From: Cyanobium sp.
Lineage (GTDB): Bacteria > Cyanobacteriota > Cyanobacteriia > PCC-6307 > Cyanobiaceae
DNA: 6,482 bases
Assembly (NCBI GenBank): GCA_014191535.1
Contig: BJHC01000084.1
Span: 1 to 6,482, forward strand
Direction of reading: 5' to 3'
Made by a program: the position numbers and the translations under genes. Shown one piece after another: positions 1-6,343 of this stretch (within the stretch, counting starts at the first letter, position 1; each line of letters starts with the position of its first letter). Under the pieces are notes generated by a model, which was not told the DNA's origin, made no database searches, and saw only the letters and a list, made by a program, of their open reading frames with translations.

Positions 1-244
1 GGCGACCGGAGTGGCGGCGGTACACCTTCTCGGTGAACTTGTTGCCGCTCACCTTCACCTTCTCCGCATTGATCACCACGACGAAGTCGCCGGCGTCGAT
101 GTGGGGGGCGAAGTTGGGGTTGTTCTTACCGCGCAGCACGGAAGCCACTTCGCTGGCGAGGCGGCCGAGGGTCTGGTTCTCCGCATCCACCAGATACCAC
201 TGGCGACTGGAGGGATCCTGAGGGGGGACGAGAGTCTTGTTCAT
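1..244 (-). CDS. rplM: 50S ribosomal protein L13 (partial, 3' end outside window)
   Basis: L13 (uL13) is an early-assembly protein of the large ribosomal subunit that binds 23S rRNA. The ATG at 244-242 opens 81 readable codons, beginning MNKTLVPPQ. Family landmarks seen are the [19 protein letters not shown] segment (about residues 16-34), [24 protein letters not shown] (38-60), and [16 protein letters not shown] (65-80), where L13 proteins carry the conserved GNK..KVY..H motif. The usual length is about 140-150 residues, so a little over half is present; the gene is cut by the window edge, not broken. It lies 140 nt downstream of truA; in cyanobacteria rpsI usually follows. No Shine-Dalgarno motif is visible ahead of the start. 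Confidence 0.97.
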   Translation of the reverse strand, partial: MNKTLVPPQDPSSRQWYLVDAENQTLGRLASEVASVLRGKNNPNFAPHIDAGDFVVVINAEKVKVSGNKFTEKVYRRHSGR

Positions 245-384
245 CGCACCGGCGGGCCGGATCGGATAAGGCGCCATCACCCGCAGAAGGGCGACAGGGC
301 GGGACAGGGCGTCTGGACGGAAAGTCTGGACTTGGAACGGCAGGGCGCCCGATGGCTCGGACGACTGAAGCTCATGGAGCGAAC
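245..384 (-). other. truA-rplM spacer with small tandem duplications
   Basis: This is a 140-nt non-coding spacer. On the plus strand GACAGGGCG occurs at 293-301 and again at 303-311 (10-nt period). GTCTGGAC follows at 311-318 and 324-331 (13-nt period), so two short tandem duplications abut. A small dyad, AAGTC/GACTT with a 2-nt centre, sits at 322-333. I see no convincing promoter, terminator or Shine-Dalgarno motif for rplM. The spacer is long compared with the overlapping rplQ-truA junction, so separate expression of rplM is possible but not shown. Confidence 0.6.
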
Positions 385-1263
385 CTACCGCGTCGCCTGA
401 CGGCCCCCCGATGGAGGGGTCGACGGCACGGATGCTGCGGGGGGTGCGTCAGGGCACTCCAGCAAAAACCGCGGTTGGCAATCATACCAGGCGGTAGCGG
501 GGAACACCGGTTGCGGGTAGCCCACCCGCAGCAGGCAGAGGCCCTGGGGTGGGGCCGCCTCCTTCACCTCCTCGCGGGCCCCGCTGCGCCAGCGCCGCTC
601 AAAGGCCTCGAGGCTGAGGCGCCCCTCCGCCAGGGCCACCAGCTGCCCCATCACCAGGCGCACCATGCCGTACAGGAAACCGCTGGCCTGCAGCTCCACC
701 TCGATCAGATCGCCACGGCGCAGCACGCTCACCTCCTGCAGGGTGGTGCGGGAATGGGATCGGGCACTGCCGGCCCGCTCAAAGGCGGCGAAATCGTGCT
801 CACCGAGCATGCCCTCCAGGGCCTGGCGCATCAGGGCCTCATCAAGGGGCAGCTGATAGCGAGGCCAGCTCCAGGGGGCCAGAAACAAATTGGGCAGCCG
901 CCCGTTGTAGAGGGTGTAGCGGTAGCGGCGGTAGCTGGCGGAAAAACAGGCGTGCCAGTCGCTGGGCACCGCCGCCGCCGCCCGCACCCGGATGGAGGCC
1001 GGCAGTCGCCCATTCAGGGCGGCGGCCCAGCGTTCGGCCGGGATGGGCCCGGCCGCATCGAAGTGCACCACCTGGCCGGCGGCGTGCACACCGGAATCGG
1101 TGCGCCCAGCAGCAACGGCCCTGGCGGGCCGCTGGGGATCCAGCGCCGCCAGGGCCGTTTCGAGGGTTTCCTGCACGCTGGGGTCCCGGGGCTGGCGCTG
1201 CCAGCCGCAGTAGGCCGCCCCGTCGTACTGCAGGCAGAGGGCGATGCGGCCCAGGGGACTCAG
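385..1263 (-). CDS. truA: tRNA pseudouridine(38-40) synthase TruA, probable CTG start
   Basis: TruA isomerises uridines 38-40 in the anticodon arm of many tRNAs to pseudouridine, in the cytoplasm. Counting from the CTG at 1263-1261 the protein has 292 residues. The N-terminal core motif [19 protein letters not shown] is at 6-24, and the catalytic motif [13 protein letters not shown] begins at residue 53 with the nucleophile Asp56. Further on are [32 protein letters not shown] and [13 protein letters not shown], all family landmarks; the tail after that is rich in Pro, Ser and Arg. Start choice: the frame is closed by TAA at 1293-1291, and the first ATG/GTG/TTG after it is the GTG at 1176-1174, which would remove the conserved first 29 residues. 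CTG 1263-1261 overlaps the rplQ stop as CTGA, like the common ATGA coupling; CTG 1254-1252 is the alternative. The stop is TAG at 387-385. Function is certain, the start is not. Confidence 0.93.
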   Translation of the reverse strand: MSPLGRIALCLQYDGAAYCGWQRQPRDPSVQETLETALAALDPQRPARAVAAGRTDSGVHAAGQVVHFDAAGPIPAERWAAALNGRLPASIRVRAAAAVPSDWHACFSASYRRYRYTLYNGRLPNLFLAPWSWPRYQLPLDEALMRQALEGMLGEHDFAAFERAGSARSHSRTTLQEVSVLRRGDLIEVELQASGFLYGMVRLVMGQLVALAEGRLSLEAFERRWRSGAREEVKEAAPPQGLCLLRVGYPQPVFPATAWYDCQPRFLLECPDAPPAASVPSTPPSGGRQATR

Positions 1264-1610
1264 ACCAGCTCGATGATCGCCATCTCGGCGTTATCGCCGC
1301 GGCGGGGCACGGTGCGGATGATGCGGGTGTAACCGCCGTTGCGGTCGCCGTAACGCTCCTGGGCCTTGTCGAACAGGGCGTGCACCAGCTGCTTGTCGTA
1401 GATGTAGCCGATGGCGCGGCGGCGGGCGGCAAGGCTGCCGTCCTTGGCCAGGCTGATCATGCGCTCGGCTTCATCGCGCAGGGCCTTGGCACGGGCCTTG
1501 GTGGTGGTCAGACGACCTTCACGGATCAGCTGCGTGGTGAGGGCGCGCAGCATCGCTTTGCGTTGGTCGGCGGGGCGTCCCAGCTTGGGAACTCGGCACT
1601 GGTGGCGCAT
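1260..1610 (-). CDS. rplQ: 50S ribosomal protein L17
   Basis: L17 (bL17) is a bacterial large-subunit protein located near the peptide exit tunnel. The 116-residue product has the standard bacterial length and family pattern: [20 protein letters not shown] at the N-terminus, [18 protein letters not shown] (about 28-45), and the C-terminal [25 protein letters not shown]. It starts at ATG 1610-1608 and ends with TGA at 1262-1260, sharing its last four bases with the proposed truA start. It follows rpoA after 56 nt, the usual rpoA-rplQ pairing. The leader is pyrimidine-rich, with only a weak GAG near the start rather than a real Shine-Dalgarno motif. Confidence 0.98.
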   Translation of the reverse strand: MRHQCRVPKLGRPADQRKAMLRALTTQLIREGRLTTTKARAKALRDEAERMISLAKDGSLAARRRAIGYIYDKQLVHALFDKAQERYGDRNGGYTRIIRTVPRRGDNAEMAIIELV

Positions 1611-1666
1611 GGCTCAGACGGAATGAAACGAGGGGATCGGGTTCGAGGGGCAGGCTGCGGGGCGGC

Positions 1667-2605
1667 TCAGACGCCGGCGCGGCTCTGGGGCAGGGAGATG
1701 CCGATGCGCTCGAGCGCCTCGATCACCTCATCGGCTGACTTGGAGCCGAAGTTCTTGATCTCCAGCAGATCTTCGTAGCTGAAGCCCATCAGATCGGAGA
1801 CCGAGTTCACCTGGGCGCGCTTCAGGCAGTTGTAGGCGCGCACCGACAGGTTCAGCTCCTCCAGGGGGATCTGAGCCTCGGCGGAGGGCTCGGGCTCCAG
1901 GCCGGGCTCATCCACCATGGTGAGGCTGGCCAGGGGCTGGAACAGCGCGATCAGCTGATTCGCCGCCTGGGCCATGGCGTCGTCAGGGGTGACGGAACCA
2001 TCGGTTTCGATCTCCAGGCGCAGGCGCTCGCGGGCGGACCCGCCTTCACCCACGGCGGTCTCGTCAACGCTGTAGTTGACGCGGCGCACGGGCATGAACA
2101 CCGCATCGATCTGCAGCAGGTCGATGGCGCTGGTGTCCTCGTTGCGGCGATCCACGGGGCGGTAGCCCACGCCGCGCTCCACGTGCACTTCCAGCTCGAG
2201 GTTGAAGCCGTCGGCGATGGTGGCGATCGGACGGTCACCGTCGATCACGCTCACCTGGGAGGAGAACTGCAGGTCGGAGGCAGTCACGGTGGCGGGACCG
2301 TTGACCACAAGGCGGCCGATCTCCAGCTCACGGCTGCGGCTGCTGACGGTGACGTCCTTGCAGTTGAGCAGGATGTCGAGCACGTCTTCGCGCACCCCGG
2401 GGACGGTGGCGTATTCGTGGTTGACGCCGGCGATGCGCACGGCGGTGATGGCACTGCCCTCGAGGGCGCCCATCAGCACCCGGCGCAGGGAGTTGCCCAG
2501 GGTGATCGCCTGGCCGCGCTCCAGCGGGCCGATGACGAAGACGCCGGTCTGGGAGCGGTCGTCGGAGACCTGGTGTTCAACCCGATCGATCTGGTACTGC
2601 AGCAC
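1667..2605 (-). CDS. rpoA: DNA-directed RNA polymerase alpha subunit, GTG start
   Basis: The alpha subunit dimerises to nucleate assembly of core RNA polymerase (alpha2, beta, beta' and, in cyanobacteria, gamma) and contacts promoter UP elements and activators. The 312-residue product has an N-terminal assembly domain at about 1-230, including the signature [16 protein letters not shown] (29-44) and [13 protein letters not shown] (63-75). An acidic, proline-containing linker follows at about 231-247. The C-terminal DNA-binding domain from about 248 carries [12 protein letters not shown] (253-264) and [11 protein letters not shown] (284-294), matching the helix-hairpin-helix surface that includes the DNA-contacting arginine of alphaCTD. 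The start is GTG at 2605-2603; cyanobacterial RpoA proteins begin MLQYQIDR, which fits this codon exactly. No strong Shine-Dalgarno motif is seen. The gene lies 56 nt from rpsK and from rplQ. Confidence 0.98.
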   Translation of the reverse strand: MLQYQIDRVEHQVSDDRSQTGVFVIGPLERGQAITLGNSLRRVLMGALEGSAITAVRIAGVNHEYATVPGVREDVLDILLNCKDVTVSSRSRELEIGRLVVNGPATVTASDLQFSSQVSVIDGDRPIATIADGFNLELEVHVERGVGYRPVDRRNEDTSAIDLLQIDAVFMPVRRVNYSVDETAVGEGGSARERLRLEIETDGSVTPDDAMAQAANQLIALFQPLASLTMVDEPGLEPEPSAEAQIPLEELNLSVRAYNCLKRAQVNSVSDLMGFSYEDLLEIKNFGSKSADEVIEALERIGISLPQSRAGV

Positions 2606-2631
2606 GGTCTGAAGCTCGGAAGGTTGGCGGT

Positions 2632-2645
2632 GCCCGGAAACGGGC
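2632..2645 (-). other. Small hairpin in the rpsK-rpoA spacer
   Basis: GCCCG (2632-2636) and CGGGC (2641-2645) form a perfect 5-bp stem around a 4-nt loop, 26 nt upstream of the rpoA GTG codon. On the minus-strand transcript the loop reads UUUC. No U-tract follows, so it is not a terminator. A stem this short can arise by chance in such GC-rich DNA. Confidence 0.3.
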
Positions 2646-2661
2646 GGGTCAAGGCGTCGGA

Positions 2662-3054
2662 TCAGACCCGGCGACGCTTGGGACGACGGCAGCCGTTGTG
2701 GGGCAGGGGGGTGACGTCGCGAATCAGGGTGATCTCCAGGCCGGCCACCTGCAGGGCGCGGATGGCGGTTTCACGGCCGGAACCGGGGCCGCGCACCAGC
2801 ACTTCGATCTGGCGCATCCCCTGCTCAAGGGCGCGGCGAGCGGCGGCTTCGGCGGCGGTCTGGGCGGCGAAGGGGGTGCCCTTACGGGCGCCCTTGAAAC
2901 CGCTGGCTCCAGCGGAGCTCCAGGAGATCACTTCACCGGCGGTGTCGGTGATCGAAACGATGGTGTTGTTGAAGGTGCTCTGAATGTGCGCCACACCATT
3001 GGGCACATTGCGCTTGGTCTTCTTGGCGCCGGATTTCTTGGCGGGCTTGGCCAT
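2662..3054 (-). CDS. rpsK: 30S ribosomal protein S11
   Basis: S11 (uS11) sits on the platform of the small subunit, near the E site and the mRNA exit. The 130-residue product begins with a lysine-rich tail ([16 protein letters not shown]). Next come the family core [19 protein letters not shown] (19-37), [20 protein letters not shown] (46-65) and [15 protein letters not shown] (87-101), then the diagnostic C-terminal [12 protein letters not shown] (119-130). The Asn-Gly pair in this last motif is the site known to be converted to isoaspartate in E. coli S11. ATG 3054-3052 is the clear start. No Shine-Dalgarno motif is present; a GC-rich hairpin occupies the region just upstream. rpoA follows directly, without rpsD in between. 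Confidence 0.98.
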   Translation of the reverse strand: MAKPAKKSGAKKTKRNVPNGVAHIQSTFNNTIVSITDTAGEVISWSSAGASGFKGARKGTPFAAQTAAEAAARRALEQGMRQIEVLVRGPGSGRETAIRALQVAGLEITLIRDVTPLPHNGCRRPKRRRV

Positions 3055-3062
3055 GGGGAAGG

Positions 3063-3078
3063 CCCTGCGGGGGCAGGG
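3063..3078 (-). promoter_or_regulatory. GC-only hairpin immediately upstream of rpsK
   Basis: CCCTGC (3063-3068) and GCAGGG (3073-3078) form a perfect 6-bp stem with a 4-nt loop that reads CCCC on the transcript. The stem ends 8 nt before the rpsK ATG, where a Shine-Dalgarno motif would normally lie. It could limit access of the ribosome or be bound by a regulator, but there is no direct sign of either, and short GC stems are frequent in this base composition. Confidence 0.35.
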
Positions 3079-3136
3079 AGGTGATCGGGGGACTGAGGGG
3101 GGAGCTCCTGGTGACGCCGGCCCGAATGGGGGCCAG

Positions 3137-3196
3137 TCGGCAGGGGCTGAACAGGCGGTGGGGAAGCAGCGAAGCGTGCCGGACTCGGCAGGGGCT
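3137..3196. repeat. 12-bp direct repeat in the rpsM-rpsK spacer
   Basis: The plus-strand 12-mer TCGGCAGGGGCT occurs at 3137-3148 and again at 3185-3196, 48 nt apart. The second copy touches the rpsM stop codon (TAA, 3198-3196). The rest of the 141-nt spacer (3055-3195) holds C-rich sequence on the transcript and the hairpin before rpsK. No small gene is seen in it. Confidence 0.6.
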
Positions 3197-3561
3197 TACT
3201 TCTTCTTGCCGGCCACGGTCTTGCGGGCGCCGCGGCGGGTGCGGGCGTTGGTGCGGGTGCGCTGGCCGCGCACGGGCAGACCGGCACGGTGGCGACGGCC
3301 GCGCACGCAGCCGATGTCCTGCAGGCGCTTGAGGGCCATGCCCTCCTGGCGGCGCAGATCGCCCTCCAGGGTGAAGGCCTCAGCGGCGCCGCGCAGCTTC
3401 TGCACATCGGCGTCGTCGAGGTCCTTCACGCGGGTGTCAGGGTTGACACCGGTCTTGGACAGGATCTTTTGGGCCGTGGTCAGGCCAATCCCGTAGACGT
3501 AAGTCAGGGCGATTTCGATCCTCTTGTCGCGAGGAATATCAACGCCGGCAATCCGAGCCAC
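3196..3561 (-). CDS. rpsM: 30S ribosomal protein S13, GTG start
   Basis: S13 (uS13) is in the head of the small subunit, forms intersubunit bridges and touches P-site tRNA through its basic C-terminal tail. The 121-residue product shows [26 protein letters not shown] at the N-terminus, the helix-two-turn-helix region in the middle, [34 protein letters not shown] (about 69-102), and the lysine-ending tail [10 protein letters not shown]. The start is assigned to GTG 3561-3559 because the family begins [10 protein letters not shown]. An in-frame ATG at 3615 would add 18 unrelated residues. The leader is pyrimidine-rich and has no Shine-Dalgarno motif. Spacers of 131 nt upstream and 141 nt downstream are unusually long for this cluster. 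Confidence 0.97.
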   Translation of the reverse strand: MARIAGVDIPRDKRIEIALTYVYGIGLTTAQKILSKTGVNPDTRVKDLDDADVQKLRGAAEAFTLEGDLRRQEGMALKRLQDIGCVRGRRHRAGLPVRGQRTRTNARTRRGARKTVAGKKK

Positions 3562-3591
3562 AGAAACGAAAGATGGGGTGAGCAGGGGAAG

Positions 3592-3611
3592 GGCCCGTGG
3601 GCACGGTGGCC
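3592..3611 (-). other. Imperfect hairpin upstream of rpsM
   Basis: GGCC plus CGTG (3592-3599) can pair with CACG (3602-3605) and GGCC (3608-3611), leaving a 2-nt bulge and a tight 2-nt loop. It lies about 30 nt before the rpsM GTG, inside the 131-nt rpmJ-rpsM spacer (3562-3692). The same spacer also holds a 5-bp ACCCT/AGGGT stem at 3658-3670, 22 nt past the rpmJ stop, without a U-tract. Neither looks like an intrinsic terminator, and their role is unknown. Confidence 0.25.
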
Positions 3612-3692
3612 ACAAGGGGCCAGACCGGCTGGGGCATCAGGAGAAGGGGAGGCCAGAACCCTCAGAGGGTCAGCGAAGACCTCATCCAGGGA

Positions 3693-3806
3693 TCAACCCT
3701 GGCGCTGCTTGTGCTTGGGGTTGGCGCAGATCACCATCACCCGGCCGTGGCGACGGATCACCCGGCACTTGTCGCACATTTTCTTAACTGAGGCGCGCAC
3801 CTTCAT
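3693..3806 (-). CDS. rpmJ: 50S ribosomal protein L36
   Basis: L36 (bL36) is the smallest large-subunit protein and stabilises 23S rRNA through a zinc ribbon. Translation from ATG 3806-3804 gives 37 residues, [20 protein letters not shown] followed by [17 protein letters not shown], ending with TGA at 3695-3693. The zinc ligands Cys11, Cys14, Cys27 and His32 are all present, so this is the zinc-binding (C+) form. Length and sequence match the bacterial and plastid family closely. It is 46 nt downstream of adk. Unlike most genes here it has a plausible Shine-Dalgarno motif, GGAGAG. No infA is found next to it. Confidence 0.97.
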   Translation of the reverse strand: MKVRASVKKMCDKCRVIRRHGRVMVICANPKHKQRQG

Positions 3807-3815
3807 TGGGGCGGT

Positions 3816-3821
3816 CTCTCC
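3816..3821 (-). promoter_or_regulatory. Ribosome binding site of rpmJ
   Basis: GGAGAG on the minus strand, 9 nt before the rpmJ ATG, complements the anti-Shine-Dalgarno end of 16S rRNA. Slightly upstream is an AT-rich island with the perfect palindrome TTTGCAAA (3825-3832), notable only against the GC-rich surroundings. Confidence 0.55.
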
Positions 3822-3852
3822 GAATTTGCAAACCGCGACCCTACCACACGGG

Positions 3853-4401
3853 TCAACTCAGCAAGCTGGCGATCCGATCCCCAATGGCCTCCACGCTGCC
3901 GGCCGCCTCCACGGGCGCCAGCAGGCCCCGTTCGCGGTAGTAGGCGATCAGGGGCTCGGTCTGCTGGCGGTACACCTCGAGGCGATGGCGGATCACCGCT
4001 TCGTTGTCGTCGGCGCGGCCGCGGCTGAGCAAGCGCTGCACGAGCACGCCATCGTCGAGCTCCATCAGCACCACCAGTTCGATCTGCTGGCCCAGCTCCT
4101 CCAGCAGGGAGGCCAGGGCATCGGCCTGGGCCACATTGCGGGGGAAGCCATCCAGCAGCCAGCCGCCGCCATGGCCCTCCAGGCGGCTACGCACAATCGC
4201 CAGCACCAGGGCATCGCTCACCAGCTCGCCGCGGGCCATCACCGCTTCGGCCTCCTGGCCCAGGGCGGTGCCGGCGGCCACTTCCGCCCGCAGCAGATCG
4301 CCGGTGGAGCGGTGCAGCAGCCCCTGGCTCTCGGCCAGGCGCTGGGCCTGGGTGCCCTTGCCGGCACCGGGGGGTCCGAGGAACAGCAGTCGTTGCTTCA
4401 T
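3853..4401 (-). CDS. adk: Adenylate kinase (short form)
   Basis: Adenylate kinase interconverts ATP plus AMP with two ADP in the cytoplasm and keeps adenylate pools balanced. The 182-residue product has the P-loop GPPGAGKGT (9-17), the AMP-site motif STGDLLR (32-38), GELVSD (58-63), and the DGFPRN motif (84-89). The lid is short: [19 protein letters not shown] (126-144) lacks the 27-30-residue insertion and zinc-binding cysteines of long bacterial enzymes such as those of Bacillus, which explains the length. Arg127, Arg129 and the DD.E..I..R.. segment match the family's catalytic arginine region. It starts at ATG 4401-4399, 55 nt after secY. The secY-adk pairing is standard in bacterial spc operons. 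No Shine-Dalgarno motif is visible. Confidence 0.98.
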   Translation of the reverse strand: MKQRLLFLGPPGAGKGTQAQRLAESQGLLHRSTGDLLRAEVAAGTALGQEAEAVMARGELVSDALVLAIVRSRLEGHGGGWLLDGFPRNVAQADALASLLEELGQQIELVVLMELDDGVLVQRLLSRGRADDNEAVIRHRLEVYRQQTEPLIAYYRERGLLAPVEAAGSVEAIGDRIASLLS

Positions 4402-4427
4402 GGCCGACGGAATCGAGTTGGACGGAG

Positions 4428-4466
4428 AAAAACGGGTGAAGGCCGGCGCCAGGGCCTCACTGGCGC
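4428..4466 (-). promoter_or_regulatory. Competing hairpins plus T5 at the secY-adk junction
   Basis: Two mutually exclusive stems are possible in the minus-strand transcript. The first pairs 4460-4466 with 4446-4452 (GCGCCAG/CTGGCGC, perfect 7 bp, 7-nt loop) and includes the last secY codons. The second pairs 4453-4460 (GTGAGGCC) with 4436-4444 (GGCCTTCAC, one bulged base), and is followed by CCG and then five T. The second resembles a weak intrinsic terminator and the first would prevent it. This is read from the sequence only; no folding energy was computed. Confidence 0.35.
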
Positions 4467-5773
4467 ACCATGCCCTCGTAGCGCTGCGAGATCACGGCGG
4501 TCTGCAGTTGCTTGGCGGTTTGGATGGCCACCCCCACCAGGATCAGCAGGCTGGTGGCGCCGAGGCCCTGGAAGGTTTTCACCTGGGTGGCGGACTCCAC
4601 CGCCGAGGGGATGATCGCCACCGCACCGAGGAACAGGGCCCCCAGCAGGGTGAGCCGGTTCTGCACCCCCCCTAGATAGGTGGCGGTGGCGGAGCCGGGG
4701 CGCACGCCGGGGATGGCCACCCCGGAGCGCTTGAGGTTGGTGGCCACATCCACCGGGTTGATGGTGAGGGTGGCGTAGAAGAAGGAAAAGCCGATGATCA
4801 GCGCGAAGAACAGCAACGCGTACAGCCAGGGGGTGCTGCTGTTGGGGCTGAGGGCGGCCGCCAGCTGAATCAGCCAGGGCGACTTGGTGAAGTTGGCAAT
4901 GGTCACCGGCAGGAACACCACCGCCGAGGCAAAGATGATCGGCATCACGCCGCCGGCGTTGAGCTTGAGCGGCAGGTAGCTCTGGCGTGCCGAGAGGCTG
5001 GCGCCCCCCACCTGGCGCTTGGCGCTGACGATCGGAATGCGGCGGTTGCCCTCCTCCACACAGACGATGCCCACAATCGTGAGCAGGAACACCGCCACCA
5101 GCACCACGATGCCGCCGACGGTGCTGCGGTCACCGCTCTGGGCCAGCTCAATGGTGGAGCCGAGGGCCCGCGGCAGGGTGGCCACGATGTTGAGGTAGAT
5201 CACCAGGGAGGCCCCCTGGCCAATGCCCCGCTCGGTGATCACCTCGCTGATCCACATCACCACCATCGAGCCGGTCACCAGGGCGACGGCGGTTTGCAGC
5301 ACGAACACCAGCTCCGAGGTGCCGGCGATGGCATAGGGCCGCAGGATCAGGGCAAACACCACGCTTTGCAGGATCCCCCAACCGAGGGCCACATAGCGGG
5401 TGTACTGGGCGATCTTGCGGCGGCCCGCCTCCCCTTCGTTCTTCTGGAGGTCCTCCAGCTGGGGCAGCGAGGCCGTCAGCAACTGCAGGATGATCGAGGC
5501 ATTGATGTAGGGCAGGATCCCCAGGCCAAACACCCCGAGGGTGGAGATGCCACCGCCGGTGAAGATGTCCAGGAAGCCGATCAGCTGGCCGCCGCGGGCG
5601 ATGAAGTCCTGGAAGGCCACCCGGTCGATGCCGGGTACGGGGATGTAGATGCCCAGCCGCACCAGCAGCAGCAGGCCGAGGGTGATCAGCACCCGGTTGC
5701 GCAGATCCTTGGCCTGGATCAGCTGGGTGAGGATTTCTCCGGCACTGGGGTTACGACCCCGGCTGACGAGCAT
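4457..5773 (-). CDS. secY: Protein translocase channel subunit SecY
   Basis: SecY is the pore of the SecYEG translocon. In cyanobacteria it serves both the plasma and thylakoid membranes, exporting unfolded proteins with SecA and inserting membrane proteins. The 438-residue product has ten hydrophobic segments at roughly 29-46, 80-100, 125-145, 155-177, 187-205, 219-238, 272-295, 316-335, 373-392 and 404-425. Signatures seen are IPVPGID (44-50), the plug region GFLDIFTGGG (66-75), GILPYINASIILQLL (85-99), EEGNRRIPI (240-248), LKLNAGGVMPIIFAS (269-283), and NPVDVATNLKRSG..IPGVRPG (339-360), the cytoplasmic loop used by SecA and ribosomes. ATG 5773-5771 is the natural start; the leader is pyrimidine-rich with no Shine-Dalgarno motif. 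The gene is preceded by a terminator-like hairpin, so its expression relative to rplO may be attenuated. Confidence 0.98.
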   Translation of the reverse strand: MLVSRGRNPSAGEILTQLIQAKDLRNRVLITLGLLLLVRLGIYIPVPGIDRVAFQDFIARGGQLIGFLDIFTGGGISTLGVFGLGILPYINASIILQLLTASLPQLEDLQKNEGEAGRRKIAQYTRYVALGWGILQSVVFALILRPYAIAGTSELVFVLQTAVALVTGSMVVMWISEVITERGIGQGASLVIYLNIVATLPRALGSTIELAQSGDRSTVGGIVVLVAVFLLTIVGIVCVEEGNRRIPIVSAKRQVGGASLSARQSYLPLKLNAGGVMPIIFASAVVFLPVTIANFTKSPWLIQLAAALSPNSSTPWLYALLFFALIIGFSFFYATLTINPVDVATNLKRSGVAIPGVRPGSATATYLGGVQNRLTLLGALFLGAVAIIPSAVESATQVKTFQGLGATSLLILVGVAIQTAKQLQTAVISQRYEGMVRQ

Positions 5774-5800
5774 GGCGGGCGAGGCGGGGGAGATGGGAAC

Positions 5801-5838
5801 AAAAAACCGCCTGGTCAGCCCATGGCTGGCCCAGACGG
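5801..5838 (-). terminator. Intrinsic-terminator-like hairpin between rplO and secY
   Basis: In the minus-strand transcript CCGUCUGG (5838-5831) pairs with CCAGGCGG (5814-5807) through eight pairs including one G-U. Inside, CAGCC (5828-5824) pairs with GGCUG (5820-5816) around a 3-nt loop, with a small GC/A internal loop between the two stems. Six T (5806-5801) follow the stem directly. The outer stem can extend by two A-U pairs into the T-tract. The wobble pair and the T-tract both favour function on the minus strand, the direction of the operon. The T-tract ends 27 nt before the secY ATG. Whether it terminates fully, partly or under control cannot be told from sequence. Confidence 0.75.
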
Positions 5839-5884
5839 TTCCGAAGTTAATGGGTCGCGGTGAAGGCGCGGATCAAGCCGGAGC

Positions 5885-6337
5885 TCAGATCACTTCGCAG
5901 CTGCCACCGGCGGCCTCGATCTTCTCGCGGGCGCTGGCGGTGAAGGCGGCGGCCTGCACGGTGAGCTTCACCTTGAGGTCACCGTTGCCCAGCACCTTGA
6001 GGGGGTGCTTGGGGCTGGTGACGATGCCGTCCTTCACGAGGCTGTCGATGTTGACGGTGCTGCCGGCCTTGAGGTCGGCCAGCTTGGCCACGTTGATCAC
6101 CGTGTAGTTCTTGGGGTTGATCAGCGTGAAGTGCTTGAGCTTGGGCACCCGGCGGTAGAGGGGCATCTGGCCGCCTTCAAAGCCCGGACGGGTGGGACGA
6201 CCCGAGCGGGACTTCTGACCACGCATGCCGAAACCGCAGCTGGCGCCCTGGCCGGCGGCGATGCCGCGGCCCTTGCGCAGTTTGCGGCGACGGGCGCCGG
6301 TCTGGGGCTTGAGGGATTGGAGATTGAGCGACGTCAT
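5885..6337 (-). CDS. rplO: 50S ribosomal protein L15
   Basis: L15 (uL15) is a late-assembly protein of the large subunit whose long basic N-terminal arm threads between 23S rRNA helices. The 150-residue product has the arginine/glycine-rich arm [33 protein letters not shown] (14-46), then the diagnostic [21 protein letters not shown] (50-70), and a globular C-terminal domain with [34 protein letters not shown] 6337-6335 is the start, 8 nt after the rpsE stop. A GAGG motif overlapping that stop serves as a Shine-Dalgarno site, suggesting coupling to rpsE translation. The rpmD gene found between rpsE and rplO in E. coli is absent. Confidence 0.98.
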   Translation of the reverse strand: MTSLNLQSLKPQTGARRRKLRKGRGIAAGQGASCGFGMRGQKSRSGRPTRPGFEGGQMPLYRRVPKLKHFTLINPKNYTVINVAKLADLKAGSTVNIDSLVKDGIVTSPKHPLKVLGNGDLKVKLTVQAAAFTASAREKIEAAGGSCEVI

Positions 6338-6343
6338 GGCGGG

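Noticed and set aside
261..270. TTATCC as a possible -10 box for rplM
   Set aside because: No matching -35 hexamer is found at a suitable distance and the match to TATAAT is poor.
352..1332. 326-codon open frame on the plus strand opposite truA
   Set aside because: It is antisense to truA and part of rplQ, with low-complexity Gly/Ala/His/Arg composition typical of a shadow frame.
2183..2983. 266-codon plus-strand frame opposite rpoA and rpsK
   Set aside because: It is a shadow of two certain genes with no recognisable domain.
3562..3615. Upstream ATG extension of rpsM by 18 residues
   Set aside because: The added residues ([18 protein letters not shown]) do not occur in S13, which begins [10 protein letters not shown] at the GTG 3561-3559.
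3825..3832. Palindrome TTTGCAAA before rpmJ as an operator
   Set aside because: An isolated 8-bp palindrome within an operon spacer, with no second site or promoter, is not enough to call an operator.
3837..3854. GACCC/GGGTC hairpin at the adk stop as a terminator
   Set aside because: The stem has only 5 bp with an 8-nt loop, and the T-run is three bases long and not adjacent. Chance is sufficient.
3289..4614. 441-codon open frame on the plus strand across rpsM, rpmJ and adk
   Set aside because: It lies antisense to three well-recognised genes and resembles no protein family. Long antisense frames are expected where GC-rich third codon positions suppress stops.
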